A stretch of 38,011 bases of DNA from an uncultured Acidobacteriota bacterium (GTDB lineage Bacteria; Acidobacteriota; Thermoanaerobaculia; UBA5066): positions 1 through 38,011 of the forward strand of contig CAIMWE010000171.1 in NCBI GenBank assembly GCA_903845115.1, in the 5' to 3' direction. The stretch's first letter is position 1; each line of letters opens with the position of its first letter. Below the pieces are notes generated by a model. That model was not told the DNA's origin. It worked only from the letters and a program-made list of their open reading frames with translations, and searched no databases. This document shows positions 21,652 through 30,003 of the stretch, piece by piece. The position numbers and the translations under genes are program-made.

Positions 21652-23241
21652 ATGGATTGGGACTTCATCGTGATCGGTTCGGGCTTCGGAGGTAGTGTCA
21701 GCGCCCTACGCCTGACGGAAAAGGGTTACCGCGTCCTGGTCCTCGAGAAGGGGCGGCGGCTCCGGACAGGCGATTTCCCGAAGACGAGCTGGAACGTCAA
21801 GAAGTTCATGTGGCTTCCCCAGCTCACTTGCCGCGGACTGTTCAAGATGACGTTCCTCGGGCACGTCACCGCGCTCTCCGGGGTCGGCGTCGGCGGCGGG
21901 TCCCTCGTCTACGCCAACACCCTGCCGGTTCCGAAGGACCCGTTCTTCGAGGCCCCTTCCTGGAACTCCCTGGCGAGCTGGAAGGACGAGCTGGCCGTGC
22001 ACTACCGGACCGCCCTCCGGATGCTGGGAGCGACCCGGAACCCGACGACGACCTATCCCGACGAGGTGATCCGGCAGGTGGGCCGGGAGACTGGCCGGGA
22101 AGACGGCTTCGAGCCGACCGACGTCGCGGTCTACTTCGGAAAACCCGAGGTGACCGTTCCGGACCCCTTCTTCGGCGGCGAGGGTCCGGAACGAACCGGC
22201 TGCAAATCGTGCGGCGGCTGCATGATCGGCTGCAACTACGGCGCCAAGAACACCCTGGACAAGAACTACCTCCACCTCGCCGAGAGGAAGGGGCTGACGA
22301 TCGAGCCCGACACCGAGGTGACCTGGGTCCGCCCCCTTCCGGAAGGCGGCTACGAGATCGAGGCGCGGCACGGGACCAGCCCCGTGCAGGCCTGGAACGA
22401 GAAGAGGACCTACCGGACGGGGAACATCGTCTTTTCCGGGGGGGTCCTCGGAACCGTTCCGCTCCTCCTGGAGCTCCGGGAGAGCCCGGACGGGCTCCCC
22501 CGCCTCTCCGAACGCGTCGGGGATTTCGTCCGGACGAACTCCGAGGTTCTGATCGGCGTCGTCACCCAGCGGCGGGACAAGGACCTCTCCCAGGGGATCG
22601 CCATCGGCTCGATCCTGCACACCGACGACCACTCCCACCTCGAGCCGGTCCGCTACTCAGCGGGCTCCGGCCTCTTCCGGCCGCTGATGCTCCCGATGGC
22701 GCCAGGGGACACGATCGGGGAACGGTTCCTCAACGCCCTGAAGCTCGTCGCCCGGCAGCCGCTCCGGACGATCCGGGCCTACCTCGTCCCGGACTGGGCC
22801 AGGCTCACGATGATCCTGCTCTACATGCGGACAGTGGACGGCCACATCCGGATGCGGCTCGGCCGGACCTGGAGGACTGGATTCCAGCGGTGGGCGATCA
22901 CCACGAAGGGGGACGGTCCCCCGGCGAAGGCCTGGGCCCCGGAAGCCAACGACCTGGCCGCCCGGGTGGCCCGGATCATCGACGGCTACCCGACGAGCCT
23001 CCTCACCGAGACGGTCCTGGGGATCCCGACGACCGCCCACATCCTCGGCGGATGCTCGATGGGCGATTCGGCCGAGAACGGGGTGATCGACCACCGGCAC
23101 CGCCTCTTCGGGTACGACGGCCTCTGGGTGATCGACGGGTCGGCGATCTCCGCCAATATCGGGGTCAACCCCTCCCTGACGATCACCGCCCTCGCCGAGA
23201 GGGCGATGACCTTCGTCCCGGAGAAGGCGGCCGCGGCCTGA
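21652..23241 (+). CDS. GMC-type FAD oxidoreductase, cholesterol-oxidase-like
   Basis: This 529-aa flavoprotein oxidises an alcohol group of an unknown substrate (sterols or other hydrophobic alcohols in relatives). The FAD-binding motif VIGSGFGGSVSALRLTEKGYRVLVLEKG is at the N-terminus, GVGVGGGSLVYANTL follows, and the C-terminus has HILGGCSMG...IDGSAISANIGVNPSLTITALAER, typical of cholesterol-oxidase-like GMC enzymes. An insertion carries CKSCGGCMIGC (C184, C187, C190, C194), the CxxCxxCxxxC spacing of ferredoxin-type iron-sulfur sites; this motif recurs in bacterial members of the subfamily. No signal peptide precedes the FAD motif. The ATG at 21652 has GGGGGAA 6 nt upstream. The gene ends 12 bp from the convergent C45 gene, with no terminator between. 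Confidence 0.88.
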   Translation: MDWDFIVIGSGFGGSVSALRLTEKGYRVLVLEKGRRLRTGDFPKTSWNVKKFMWLPQLTCRGLFKMTFLGHVTALSGVGVGGGSLVYANTLPVPKDPFFEAPSWNSLASWKDELAVHYRTALRMLGATRNPTTTYPDEVIRQVGRETGREDGFEPTDVAVYFGKPEVTVPDPFFGGEGPERTGCKSCGGCMIGCNYGAKNTLDKNYLHLAERKGLTIEPDTEVTWVRPLPEGGYEIEARHGTSPVQAWNEKRTYRTGNIVFSGGVLGTVPLLLELRESPDGLPRLSERVGDFVRTNSEVLIGVVTQRRDKDLSQGIAIGSILHTDDHSHLEPVRYSAGSGLFRPLMLPMAPGDTIGERFLNALKLVARQPLRTIRAYLVPDWARLTMILLYMRTVDGHIRMRLGRTWRTGFQRWAITTKGDGPPAKAWAPEANDLAARVARIIDGYPTSLLTETVLGIPTTAHILGGCSMGDSAENGVIDHRHRLFGYDGLWVIDGSAISANIGVNPSLTITALAERAMTFVPEKAAAA

Positions 23242-23253
23242 CGCCGGGCGCTC

Positions 23254-26200
23254 CTACCGCGTCAGCCCCTCGAAGACGAACCGCTCCGGCGTGCGGAAGC
23301 CCTGCAGCTTCGCCTCGTCCCCGCGGTAGACCGCCCAGGCCGGGATCCTGCTCGAATAGGCCTTCGTCATCTGGTGAAGCTCCAGGGCGCTGTTGCCGGC
23401 GATCAGGAACAGGGCGCGCTTCGGGTTGAACGGGTTCGGGAGGACGAGGAAGAGCCCGTCGTCCGGCCGCCCGTAGCTCTTCCCTTCCCAGCGGAAGTGA
23501 TTCCGCCCGAAGACGGCGGCCAGGCCGGGCTGGAGCTTCTCCGCGATCCGCGCCGTGACCGAGTTCTCGGCCGGCGACCCCAGGACGACGAGGTCGTGGC
23601 CGGCGAGCTCCTCGTCGGAGACCTCGCAGTCCTTCACGACCGGCACCAGCGTCTCGGTCCAGGCGTCCGCCAGGGTCGTCTGCCACCTGAGCGCGAGCGT
23701 CCGGTTCGCCTCGACCTGGCGGCCCGAACCGTGGACGATCAAGGCGTCCCGGAAGCCGTCCGCGAAGTTGATCCACGTGAAGTACCGGGGATTCGGGAGC
23801 GGCACGTCCTGGCCGGCATTGAAGACGGCCCGTACCGGCCGGTCCGCGAAGCGGAACGAGAACGTGCTCCGCTCCCCCTTCACCTCGACCAGCCTCCACC
23901 ACTCCTTCCCGCCCGCCTCGACGGTCACGGTGGTGAAGAAGTGGTACGGGGTCCCCTTCTGGAGGACCTCCACCCGGACGACCCACTCCTTCTTCCCGTC
24001 GGCCGCGGCGGAGACCTTCACCTCGGGATCGGGCAGCCCCGTCCGCTCGGTCCACTGCGAAAGGAACGGCGCCACGTCCCGGCCGGCGGCGCGGGTCGCC
24101 TCTTCCACGAAGTCGGCTCCCCGGGTCTCCTTGCGACCCCGCGCCGAGTAGAAACGCTTCATCAGCCCGTAGAACGGGTCGTCCCCCATCAGGAGGCGAA
24201 GCTGGTGGAGGGCAAACGTCCCCTTGATCCGCGGGACCAGGTACGTCCCGTAGCGGTCGTAGGAGCGGGTCGCGGTGACGGGCGCCAGGTCCCCTTCCCG
24301 CGAGGTCACCCAGAGGTACCGCGCGTTCAGGGCGGCCAGCTCGTCGCGGAGCGCGACCGCGGCCTTCTCGGGGGCCTTCTCGGCCTCGGGGAGGCCGCGC
24401 AGGAGCTGCCAGTAGGCTGCCCCGCCGCTCACGAGCCAGGCGTCGGCCTCGGAGGCCGGAAAAAGGGTGCCGCGCCAGAGCCGGTCCCGCTTCACCGCGT
24501 ACCGGGCCTGCATGAGCCCCAGGTCCGCCTTCGGAGCTTCCCTCACGACCGCCGCGACAGCGGCCGCTTTCCGCGCCTCCTTGAGCTTCTGGGTGATCCA
24601 GACGGGGCTGGCCGCCGTGTAACCGAGCGTCAGGTGCGGGAAAGCCCCCGGGAGGTCCGGCATCCTGCGGCTCTCCTTCGAGGGGAACTTCTCGCGGAGC
24701 GTCGTCTTTCCGTAGTGCAGGAGGAAGACGAGCTTCTCGGCCATCTCGGACGTCGTCACCTTCCCGTCGCAGGCGTGGGGACGCTCGATCGGCGAGGAGG
24801 CGAAGAGGCGGGTCGTCGACTCGACGTCGATCGCCCCCTTCGTCCGGGCGTAGAACTCCTGGAACGCGAGGTCGCGGTTCGACGGCGAAAAGACCACGTC
24901 CGCCGGGGCGTCGTCGGACTGCACGGCGTACTCGCGCCTCACCGCCTCGTCCCGGGCGTTGTTGTTGGAGGAGAGGAACCCCGGGCTCCCGAACGGCGCG
25001 GGCCGCTCGGACGAGCGCCAGAGCCGGTGCTCCTTCGTCCCCAGGAGGAGGATCGCCGTCTCGTCCGTCTTCACGTCCGCGATCAGCCAGTCGTTCGTGT
25101 AGAGGCCGTTGTTCTTCTCGGAGACGATCCGGACCACGTCGTCGATGGACGCCGAGTACTGGGCCGCGCGGCGGATCCGGTTGCTCTGAGGCGTCCCCGA
25201 CCGCTCGAACGGAGTCTGGGCGACCGTGGTCTCGCCGATCACGATGCCCGCGCCGTTGATGTAGAAGTCGGTCCCCGAGTGGATGCCGCCCGGGAAGGTC
25301 TGGTAGACGAGGCGGTTCCCCTTCGACGGCACCACGTCGCAGATCACGTTGAAGTGGACTCCCGGGTAGCCCGACCACATGAAGAGCTGCCCGAAGACCA
25401 CCCGCCCGCTCTTCGTCGCGGGGCCGGTCGCCGCGATGGCCGAGCACTTGTGACGGTCGTCGGGGATCTTCATCTCGTCCTCTGGCGAGAGGAAGCTCTG
25501 CCCGGTCAGCGCGTGCGGCGTGACCTTGAGCGCCGCCTGCAGCTGAGAGAGGTCCACCGCGGAGTTGACCGTCACGACGTCGAGGAGGTCCACCTTCCGG
25601 CCGTCGACCTTCGCGCCCGCCGCGGCCGCGCCGTCCGCGATCCCCCGCATCTCCGTCAGGTACTCCTCGTCGAAGCCGCGGAGGAAGACCGTGTCCGCGA
25701 GGAGCCGGAGAGCGTTCCAGCCGGTCGCCGGGTCCTTGGGGTTCTCCTGGTTCGACAGCTTGCCCACGTAGGCGGCGATCTCCTCCGCCAGGAGCGAACC
25801 GTGCTGGTGCCCGCGCCCGTAAGGCTCTCCCTCGATGTGGAGGAATGTCCACCCTCCGTCGTCGTACCGGTACCCCTCGCCCGACCACCGGACCGTCTCC
25901 ATCGGGACGAACTCCCGGATGTCGGAGACCTCCTCGACCGAGACGTCGTCGAACCAAGCCGTGCCGGTCGCGGCCCCGTTCCGGCCCAGAACGAGCTGGA
26001 CCCGGTCGGTCGACGCGGTCGCCACGAACATCGTCTCCACCTTCGTCCACGGAGCGTCGCCGCCCACCGGGGCACTCTGGTTCGTGAACGGGAACGACTC
26101 CATCGCCAGGCAGGCGGGCAGAGCCGTGGGATAGCGCGCGAGCGGGTCGGAGAGGGCCTTCCGGGTCCGGATCCAGCCGGTCAGCTGGTAAACGTGCCCG

Positions 26201-26478
26201 ACCGCCAGGGTCATCGCCTCCGACGCGACGACCGTCTCCGCTGCGGCCGGGTGGTCGATCCGGAGGCTCCGCTTCCCGCCGTGAAACACGGCGTCGTCCG
26301 AGGCGGCGCGCCCGTCCCCCTTCTTTCCCGAGACGCTCCAGCCCTGGGAAGGGCGATCGGAAGCCGACGATTCGAAACCGCCGTTGACGGGCAAGGCGGC
26401 ATCGGCGTCTCCCGGAGCGAGCAGCGCGGCGAAGAGGAGCGCGGGCAAGAAGGTGGCGACCATGACGGACCGTGGCAT
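23254..26478 (-). CDS. Secreted C45 hydrolase fused to M1-peptidase-like region
   Basis: This 1074-aa exported protein (signal peptide about 1-27) has at least four parts. Residues about 28-185 look like a carbohydrate-binding jelly roll (NGGFESS...GWSVSG...WFDDVSVEEV). Residues about 195-600 resemble C45/phospholipase-B-like Ntn hydrolases, with YGRGHQHGSLLAEEI and the likely nucleophile C345 in HKCSAIAATG, where self-cleavage normally occurs. Residues about 700-800 resemble the C-terminal half of M1 aminopeptidases (KGTFALHQLRLLMGDDPFYGLMKRFY, FLSQWTERTGLPDPEVKV), but no HExxH zinc motif is present. The last part (DLVVLGSPAENSV...RALFLIAGNS) is an alpha/beta domain. Substrate unknown; amide hydrolysis is inferred. 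ATG at 26478 with AAAGGACAG upstream. Confidence 0.72.
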   Translation of the reverse strand: MPRSVMVATFLPALLFAALLAPGDADAALPVNGGFESSASDRPSQGWSVSGKKGDGRAASDDAVFHGGKRSLRIDHPAAAETVVASEAMTLAVGHVYQLTGWIRTRKALSDPLARYPTALPACLAMESFPFTNQSAPVGGDAPWTKVETMFVATASTDRVQLVLGRNGAATGTAWFDDVSVEEVSDIREFVPMETVRWSGEGYRYDDGGWTFLHIEGEPYGRGHQHGSLLAEEIAAYVGKLSNQENPKDPATGWNALRLLADTVFLRGFDEEYLTEMRGIADGAAAAGAKVDGRKVDLLDVVTVNSAVDLSQLQAALKVTPHALTGQSFLSPEDEMKIPDDRHKCSAIAATGPATKSGRVVFGQLFMWSGYPGVHFNVICDVVPSKGNRLVYQTFPGGIHSGTDFYINGAGIVIGETTVAQTPFERSGTPQSNRIRRAAQYSASIDDVVRIVSEKNNGLYTNDWLIADVKTDETAILLLGTKEHRLWRSSERPAPFGSPGFLSSNNNARDEAVRREYAVQSDDAPADVVFSPSNRDLAFQEFYARTKGAIDVESTTRLFASSPIERPHACDGKVTTSEMAEKLVFLLHYGKTTLREKFPSKESRRMPDLPGAFPHLTLGYTAASPVWITQKLKEARKAAAVAAVVREAPKADLGLMQARYAVKRDRLWRGTLFPASEADAWLVSGGAAYWQLLRGLPEAEKAPEKAAVALRDELAALNARYLWVTSREGDLAPVTATRSYDRYGTYLVPRIKGTFALHQLRLLMGDDPFYGLMKRFYSARGRKETRGADFVEEATRAAGRDVAPFLSQWTERTGLPDPEVKVSAAADGKKEWVVRVEVLQKGTPYHFFTTVTVEAGGKEWWRLVEVKGERSTFSFRFADRPVRAVFNAGQDVPLPNPRYFTWINFADGFRDALIVHGSGRQVEANRTLALRWQTTLADAWTETLVPVVKDCEVSDEELAGHDLVVLGSPAENSVTARIAEKLQPGLAAVFGRNHFRWEGKSYGRPDDGLFLVLPNPFNPKRALFLIAGNSALELHQMTKAYSSRIPAWAVYRGDEAKLQGFRTPERFVFEGLTR

Positions 26479-26654
26479 CGACTGTCCTTTCGAGCTGAAA
26501 GACCGGGAAACCCGGGGCCAGCGGATCGTAACCGCTGGGAAGCGATCCCGTGCGAGAAGGCCCGGTGGCGCCGGGGGGACACGTGTTCCGGGATCGCCGC
26601 CCGCGCCGAAGGAAGAGCCGTCGACGACGGCGCCCGATTTCTTCCCTGCCGGTC

Positions 26655-26683
26655 TTGACTCCTTTCGGATCGAATGCGATATT
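26655..26683 (+). promoter_or_regulatory. Promoter of the TetR-efflux operon
   Basis: TTGACT (26655-26660, 5/6) and GATATT (26678-26683, 4/6, with an extended TGC before it) are spaced by exactly 17 bp. Transcription would begin at about 26690, one or two bases before the GTG start, giving a leaderless mRNA. Confidence 0.65.
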
Positions 26684-26685
26684 GC

Positions 26686-26709
26686 ATGTAAGTGATCGTT
26701 AACTTACAT
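26686..26709 (+). promoter_or_regulatory. TetR-type operator overlapping TSS and start codon
   Basis: ATGTAAGT (26686-26693) and ACTTACAT (26702-26709) are perfect 8-bp arms with an 8-bp spacer. The site lies right behind the -10 box and covers the start of the regulator gene. A dyad of this size and position is typical of an autorepressed TetR-family gene; binding by this regulator is inferred. Confidence 0.7.
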
Positions 26710-27390
26710 ACCGAAGCAGCGCCCGGGGGACCGTCCCGGACCCCCCGCCAGGAGGAGATTCTCGACCGGGCCCTGGAGCTGGTCCAGGAAAGCGGGCTCG
26801 CCAACCTGACCCTGAAAAAGGTGGCCCGGCGGGTCGGCTTCAGCGAGGCCGCGATCTACCGCCACTTCTCCCACAAGCAGGAGCTGGTCCTCGCGCTGGT
26901 CGATCGTCTCAGGGATTCGCTCCTCGGTCCGGTCGCGATCTTCGCCGGCGACTCGGGCCTCCCGCCGCGGGAACGCCTGCAGCGGATGGTCCGGCACCAC
27001 GTCGAGGTCATCAGGCGGACCCAGGGCCTGCCGATGCTCCTCCTGGCCGAGGGGGTCGCCTCGGGGGACGAGGCTCTCCTGGCCCGCATGCGAGGGGTCA
27101 TGGTCGTCTACCAGAAGCTCCTGGCCGGGGTGCTGAAGGAGGCCGGCCTGCCCGCCGAGCCGCCGCTCGAGCACCAGGTCCTCCAGTTCATCGGCCTCTC
27201 GGCGGTGCTCGGCCTCCAGCTCCGCGCCTTTCCGGAGCAGGCGCTCTCCGACGCCGAGGCCGACGCCCTCGTTCGCCACCACGTCCGCTGTCTCACCACC
27301 CGCAGCGCTCCGACCGGGAAGGCCGCTCGACGAGACGTTCGCCCTCGCCGGACGAGCGCAGCCGTCGACCCGCTCCCAAGGACCCGTTGA
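26692..27390 (+). CDS. TetR-family regulator of the efflux operon (CecR-like)
   Basis: This 232-aa protein has the TetR N-terminal DNA-binding domain: RQEEILDRALELVQESG, LTLKKVARRVGFSEAAIYRHFSHKQELVLAL (about 22-70, helix-turn-helix), followed by an all-helical ligand-binding domain. It is the first gene of a coupled operon for a TolC channel, an adaptor and an ABC exporter. In E. coli the TetR-type CecR (YbiH) sits next to ybhGFSR, so the context fits. The GTG at 26692 is the only start before the domain and lies within the operator; there is no ribosome-binding site, consistent with a leaderless mRNA. The TGA overlaps the next ATG (TGATG). The Arg-rich last 25 residues are not part of the usual domain. 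Confidence 0.87.
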   Translation: MIVNLHTEAAPGGPSRTPRQEEILDRALELVQESGLANLTLKKVARRVGFSEAAIYRHFSHKQELVLALVDRLRDSLLGPVAIFAGDSGLPPRERLQRMVRHHVEVIRRTQGLPMLLLAEGVASGDEALLARMRGVMVVYQKLLAGVLKEAGLPAEPPLEHQVLQFIGLSAVLGLQLRAFPEQALSDAEADALVRHHVRCLTTRSAPTGKAARRDVRPRRTSAAVDPLPRTR

Positions 27391-29003
27391 TGAGAATCAC
27401 CCGGCCGCTCGTCGCCGCAATCGCCGCTCTCTTCCCCTGCCTCCTCCTCGCCGCGGACCCGCCGACGATGGAGCTCGCACTCGACGAATCGATCGCGCGG
27501 GCCCTCGGGAAGAACATCGACCTCCGCGTGGAGCGGGAGAACGTCGTCATCGCCGACGCGAACGTCGAGCGCGCGAAGGGGGCTTACGACCCCGCCCTCC
27601 GCCTCGACGCCCGCTACCGGGACCGGACGGACGGGATCAACTCGATCCTCTCGGGAGCGCCGGCCGGCGACGTCGGCCCGAGCACCTCCGGCGGCGCGCT
27701 CTCGGGAGGGCTCAGCCAGCTGCTCTCGACCGGTGGCACGGTCTCGCTCTCCACCTCCCTCTCCAGGGAGACCACGAACAACACCTTCAGTCTTCTCTCC
27801 CCTTCGTACATCACCTCCCTGGGCCTGGAGCTGCGGCAACCGCTCCTCCAGAACCGTTCCGTCGACCCGGCCCGGCGGGGCCTCCGCGTCGCCCGGATCG
27901 ACCGGGAGCGGTCGGCCGCCAACCTGAAGCGCACCGTCTCCGAGACGGTCGCCGCCGTCGAGAAGGCCTACTGGACGCTCGTCGCAGCCCGGCGGGAGGT
28001 GGAGGCGCGAACGTCGGCCGTCGCCCTCGCCGGCGACCAGAGGACCGACGTCCGCTCCCGCTTCGAGGCAGGAGTTCTCTCGGAGGCCGACCTCGCCGCG
28101 CCGACCGCGGAGCTGGAGCGCCGCAGAGGCGACCTGTTCGCGGCGGAGGAGGGGGCGACCAGGGCCGAGAACTCGCTCAAGGCCCTTCTCGGCGGGGACC
28201 CGTCCGATCCGGTCTGGGCCAGCCGGATCGTCCCGGTGGACCAGCCGACCCTCTCCAACGGGGCCGCCGCCGATGCTTCGGTCGACTCCGCCGCCGCCGT
28301 CGCCACGGCTGCCCTCGATCGGCCGGAGATCGCCGAGGCCGCTTCCCGGATTGCGAGGAGCGCCGTCGACGAGGAGGTAGCCAGGAGCCGCGTCCTGCCG
28401 CAGCTCGACCTGGTCGGGGCCTACACCGGCCGGGGCCTCGCCGGCTCGAAGAACCCCGACGTCGCGGCCCCGTTCCCCGGGCTCGTGGTCAACGTCCCGC
28501 CAGCCCTCGACGGCGGTCTCGGACGCTCGTACGGGACGCTCTTCGACAACCGCTTCCCGGACGCCTCCATCGGCCTGGCCCTGACCCTCCCGGTCGGGAA
28601 CCGCGCCGCGAGGGCCGACGCCGCGATCGCGCGGTCGGCGCGGGTCCAGGCGGAAGCCTCGCTGGCCCAGGTCCGGCAACGGGTCGAGGTGGAGGTCCTG
28701 AACGCCGTCGCGGCGCTCCGATCTGCGGCCCAGCGGGTCGAGGCAGCCCGCGCCGGACGCGAGGCGGCCGAGACCCTCCTCAAGGCCGAGAACGATCGCT
28801 TCGCCGCGGGGACCACCACCCCCTTCTTCGTCCTGACCCGGCAGAACGACCTGACGCAGGCCCGGATCACCGAGGTGGCGTCCCTGACCGACCACAAAAA
28901 GGCCCGCGCGGAGCTGGCGCGGGCGAAGGGGACGCTCCTCGAGGAGCGGAACATCCGGGTCGAAGACCACACGCCGGGCTCCCCGGCAGGAGGCTCCCGA
29001 TGA
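27390..29003 (+). CDS. TolC-family outer-membrane efflux channel
   Basis: This 537-aa protein starts with a signal peptide (RITRPLVAAIAALFPCLLLAADPP) and then has the TolC/OEP pattern: LALDESIARALGKNIDLRVERENVVIADANVERAKGAYDPALRL, two long helical repeats with Ala-rich heptads, FPDASIGLALTLPVGN (a beta-barrel strand), and a second helical half with LLKAENDRFAAGTTTPFFVLTRQNDL. It would form the outer-membrane tunnel for the downstream adaptor and ABC exporter, which shows that the organism has an outer membrane. The ATG at 27390 overlaps the TetR stop. A Gly/Ser-rich segment (about 80-110) is longer than in TolC itself. Confidence 0.9.
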   Translation: MRITRPLVAAIAALFPCLLLAADPPTMELALDESIARALGKNIDLRVERENVVIADANVERAKGAYDPALRLDARYRDRTDGINSILSGAPAGDVGPSTSGGALSGGLSQLLSTGGTVSLSTSLSRETTNNTFSLLSPSYITSLGLELRQPLLQNRSVDPARRGLRVARIDRERSAANLKRTVSETVAAVEKAYWTLVAARREVEARTSAVALAGDQRTDVRSRFEAGVLSEADLAAPTAELERRRGDLFAAEEGATRAENSLKALLGGDPSDPVWASRIVPVDQPTLSNGAAADASVDSAAAVATAALDRPEIAEAASRIARSAVDEEVARSRVLPQLDLVGAYTGRGLAGSKNPDVAAPFPGLVVNVPPALDGGLGRSYGTLFDNRFPDASIGLALTLPVGNRAARADAAIARSARVQAEASLAQVRQRVEVEVLNAVAALRSAAQRVEAARAGREAAETLLKAENDRFAAGTTTPFFVLTRQNDLTQARITEVASLTDHKKARAELARAKGTLLEERNIRVEDHTPGSPAGGSR

Positions 29004-29998
29004 ATTCGAGGCAGCGCCCCGCGCGGGCCGCCGTTCTCCTCGCCGCCCTCTCGCTCGCGGGCTGCTCCCGCTCCAGGGAGAACGGAAGCGTCCACCTCAA
29101 CGGGCGGATCGAGGCTCCCACCGTCGACCTCGCGCCGAAGGTGGCCGGCCGCGTCGTGGAGGTGAAGGTCCGGGAGGGCGACCGGGTCAAGACAGGCGAC
29201 CTCCTCGTCCTGCTGGACCTCGGCGAGACAGCGCTTTCCGTCGAGCGGGACCAGCGGGGCCTCCAGTCGGCCGAGTCGCGCCTGAAGGACTTCGAGGTCG
29301 GCAGCCGCCCGCCCGAGATCGCCGCTGCCGAGGCCGACGTGGCCGACAGGAAGGCGGCGCTCGACCTCGCCGTGAAGGAGCTCCAGCGGCAGGAGACGCT
29401 GATGGCCAGGAAGGTCGGCATCGTCCGCGACCTGGACCGGGCCAGGACCGACCTGTCACGGGCCGAGGCGGCCCTGAAGGCGAGCCAGGACCGGCTCACC
29501 CTCTCCCGCGAGGGGTTCCGGAAGTGGCAGACCGAGCAGGCGCGCACCGACGTCCAGCGGGCGCAGACGGTGCTGAAGCAGTCCGAGACCGTCGCGAAGG
29601 AGGGCGAGATCCGGGCGCCGGCGGACGGCATCGTCCTCCACCGGATGGCCGAGCCGGGGCTCCTCCTCGGCGGAGGGCAGCCGGCCCTGACGATGGCCTT
29701 CGCCGGACGGCTCTACGTCCGGACGTTCGTCCCCGAGACGAAGCTGGGCCTCGTCCGCCAGGGGAGCGTGGCGCGCGTCGTCGTGGACGCCTTTCCGGGG
29801 AAGAGCTTCCCCGCGCGGGTCACCGAGATCTCCCCCGACGCCGAGTTCACCCCCAAGCCGGTGGAGACCAAGGACGAGCGGGTGAACCTCGTCTATCCGG
29901 CGAAGGTCGACCTGGACGGCGGCTGGGGAGTCTCGCTCGTCCCGGGCCAGCCGGCCGAGGTCTTCGTCGATCCTCCCGCGGGCGACAAGGCGCGCTGA
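29000..29998 (+). CDS. HlyD/YbhG-like membrane-fusion lipoprotein
   Basis: This 332-aa periplasmic adaptor has a lipoprotein signal with the lipobox LSLAGC (Cys22). LNGRIEAPTVDLAPKVAGRVVEVKVREGDRVKTGDLLVLLD is the first half of the lipoyl/biotinyl-like domain; two coiled-coil helices follow (about 75-200, ending LKQSETVAKEG), and EIRAPADGIVLHRMAEPG closes the lipoyl domain. The beta-barrel part follows (YVRTFVPETKLGLV). It should join the inner-membrane ABC exporter to the TolC-like channel, as YbhG does. ATGA overlap with the TolC-like gene (ATG at 29000). The protein shows no N-terminal transmembrane helix beyond the lipid signal. Confidence 0.88.
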   Translation: MNSRQRPARAAVLLAALSLAGCSRSRENGSVHLNGRIEAPTVDLAPKVAGRVVEVKVREGDRVKTGDLLVLLDLGETALSVERDQRGLQSAESRLKDFEVGSRPPEIAAAEADVADRKAALDLAVKELQRQETLMARKVGIVRDLDRARTDLSRAEAALKASQDRLTLSREGFRKWQTEQARTDVQRAQTVLKQSETVAKEGEIRAPADGIVLHRMAEPGLLLGGGQPALTMAFAGRLYVRTFVPETKLGLVRQGSVARVVVDAFPGKSFPARVTEISPDAEFTPKPVETKDERVNLVYPAKVDLDGGWGVSLVPGQPAEVFVDPPAGDKAR

Positions 29999-30003
29999 CC
30001 GGC

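Noticed and set aside
23374-26658. Plus-strand open frame of 1094 codons opposite the C45 fusion gene
   Set aside because: Its product is a low-complexity Arg/Glu/Asp/Pro/Val string without domains, typical of the antisense frame of a GC-rich gene. The minus-strand protein has a signal peptide and clear domains.
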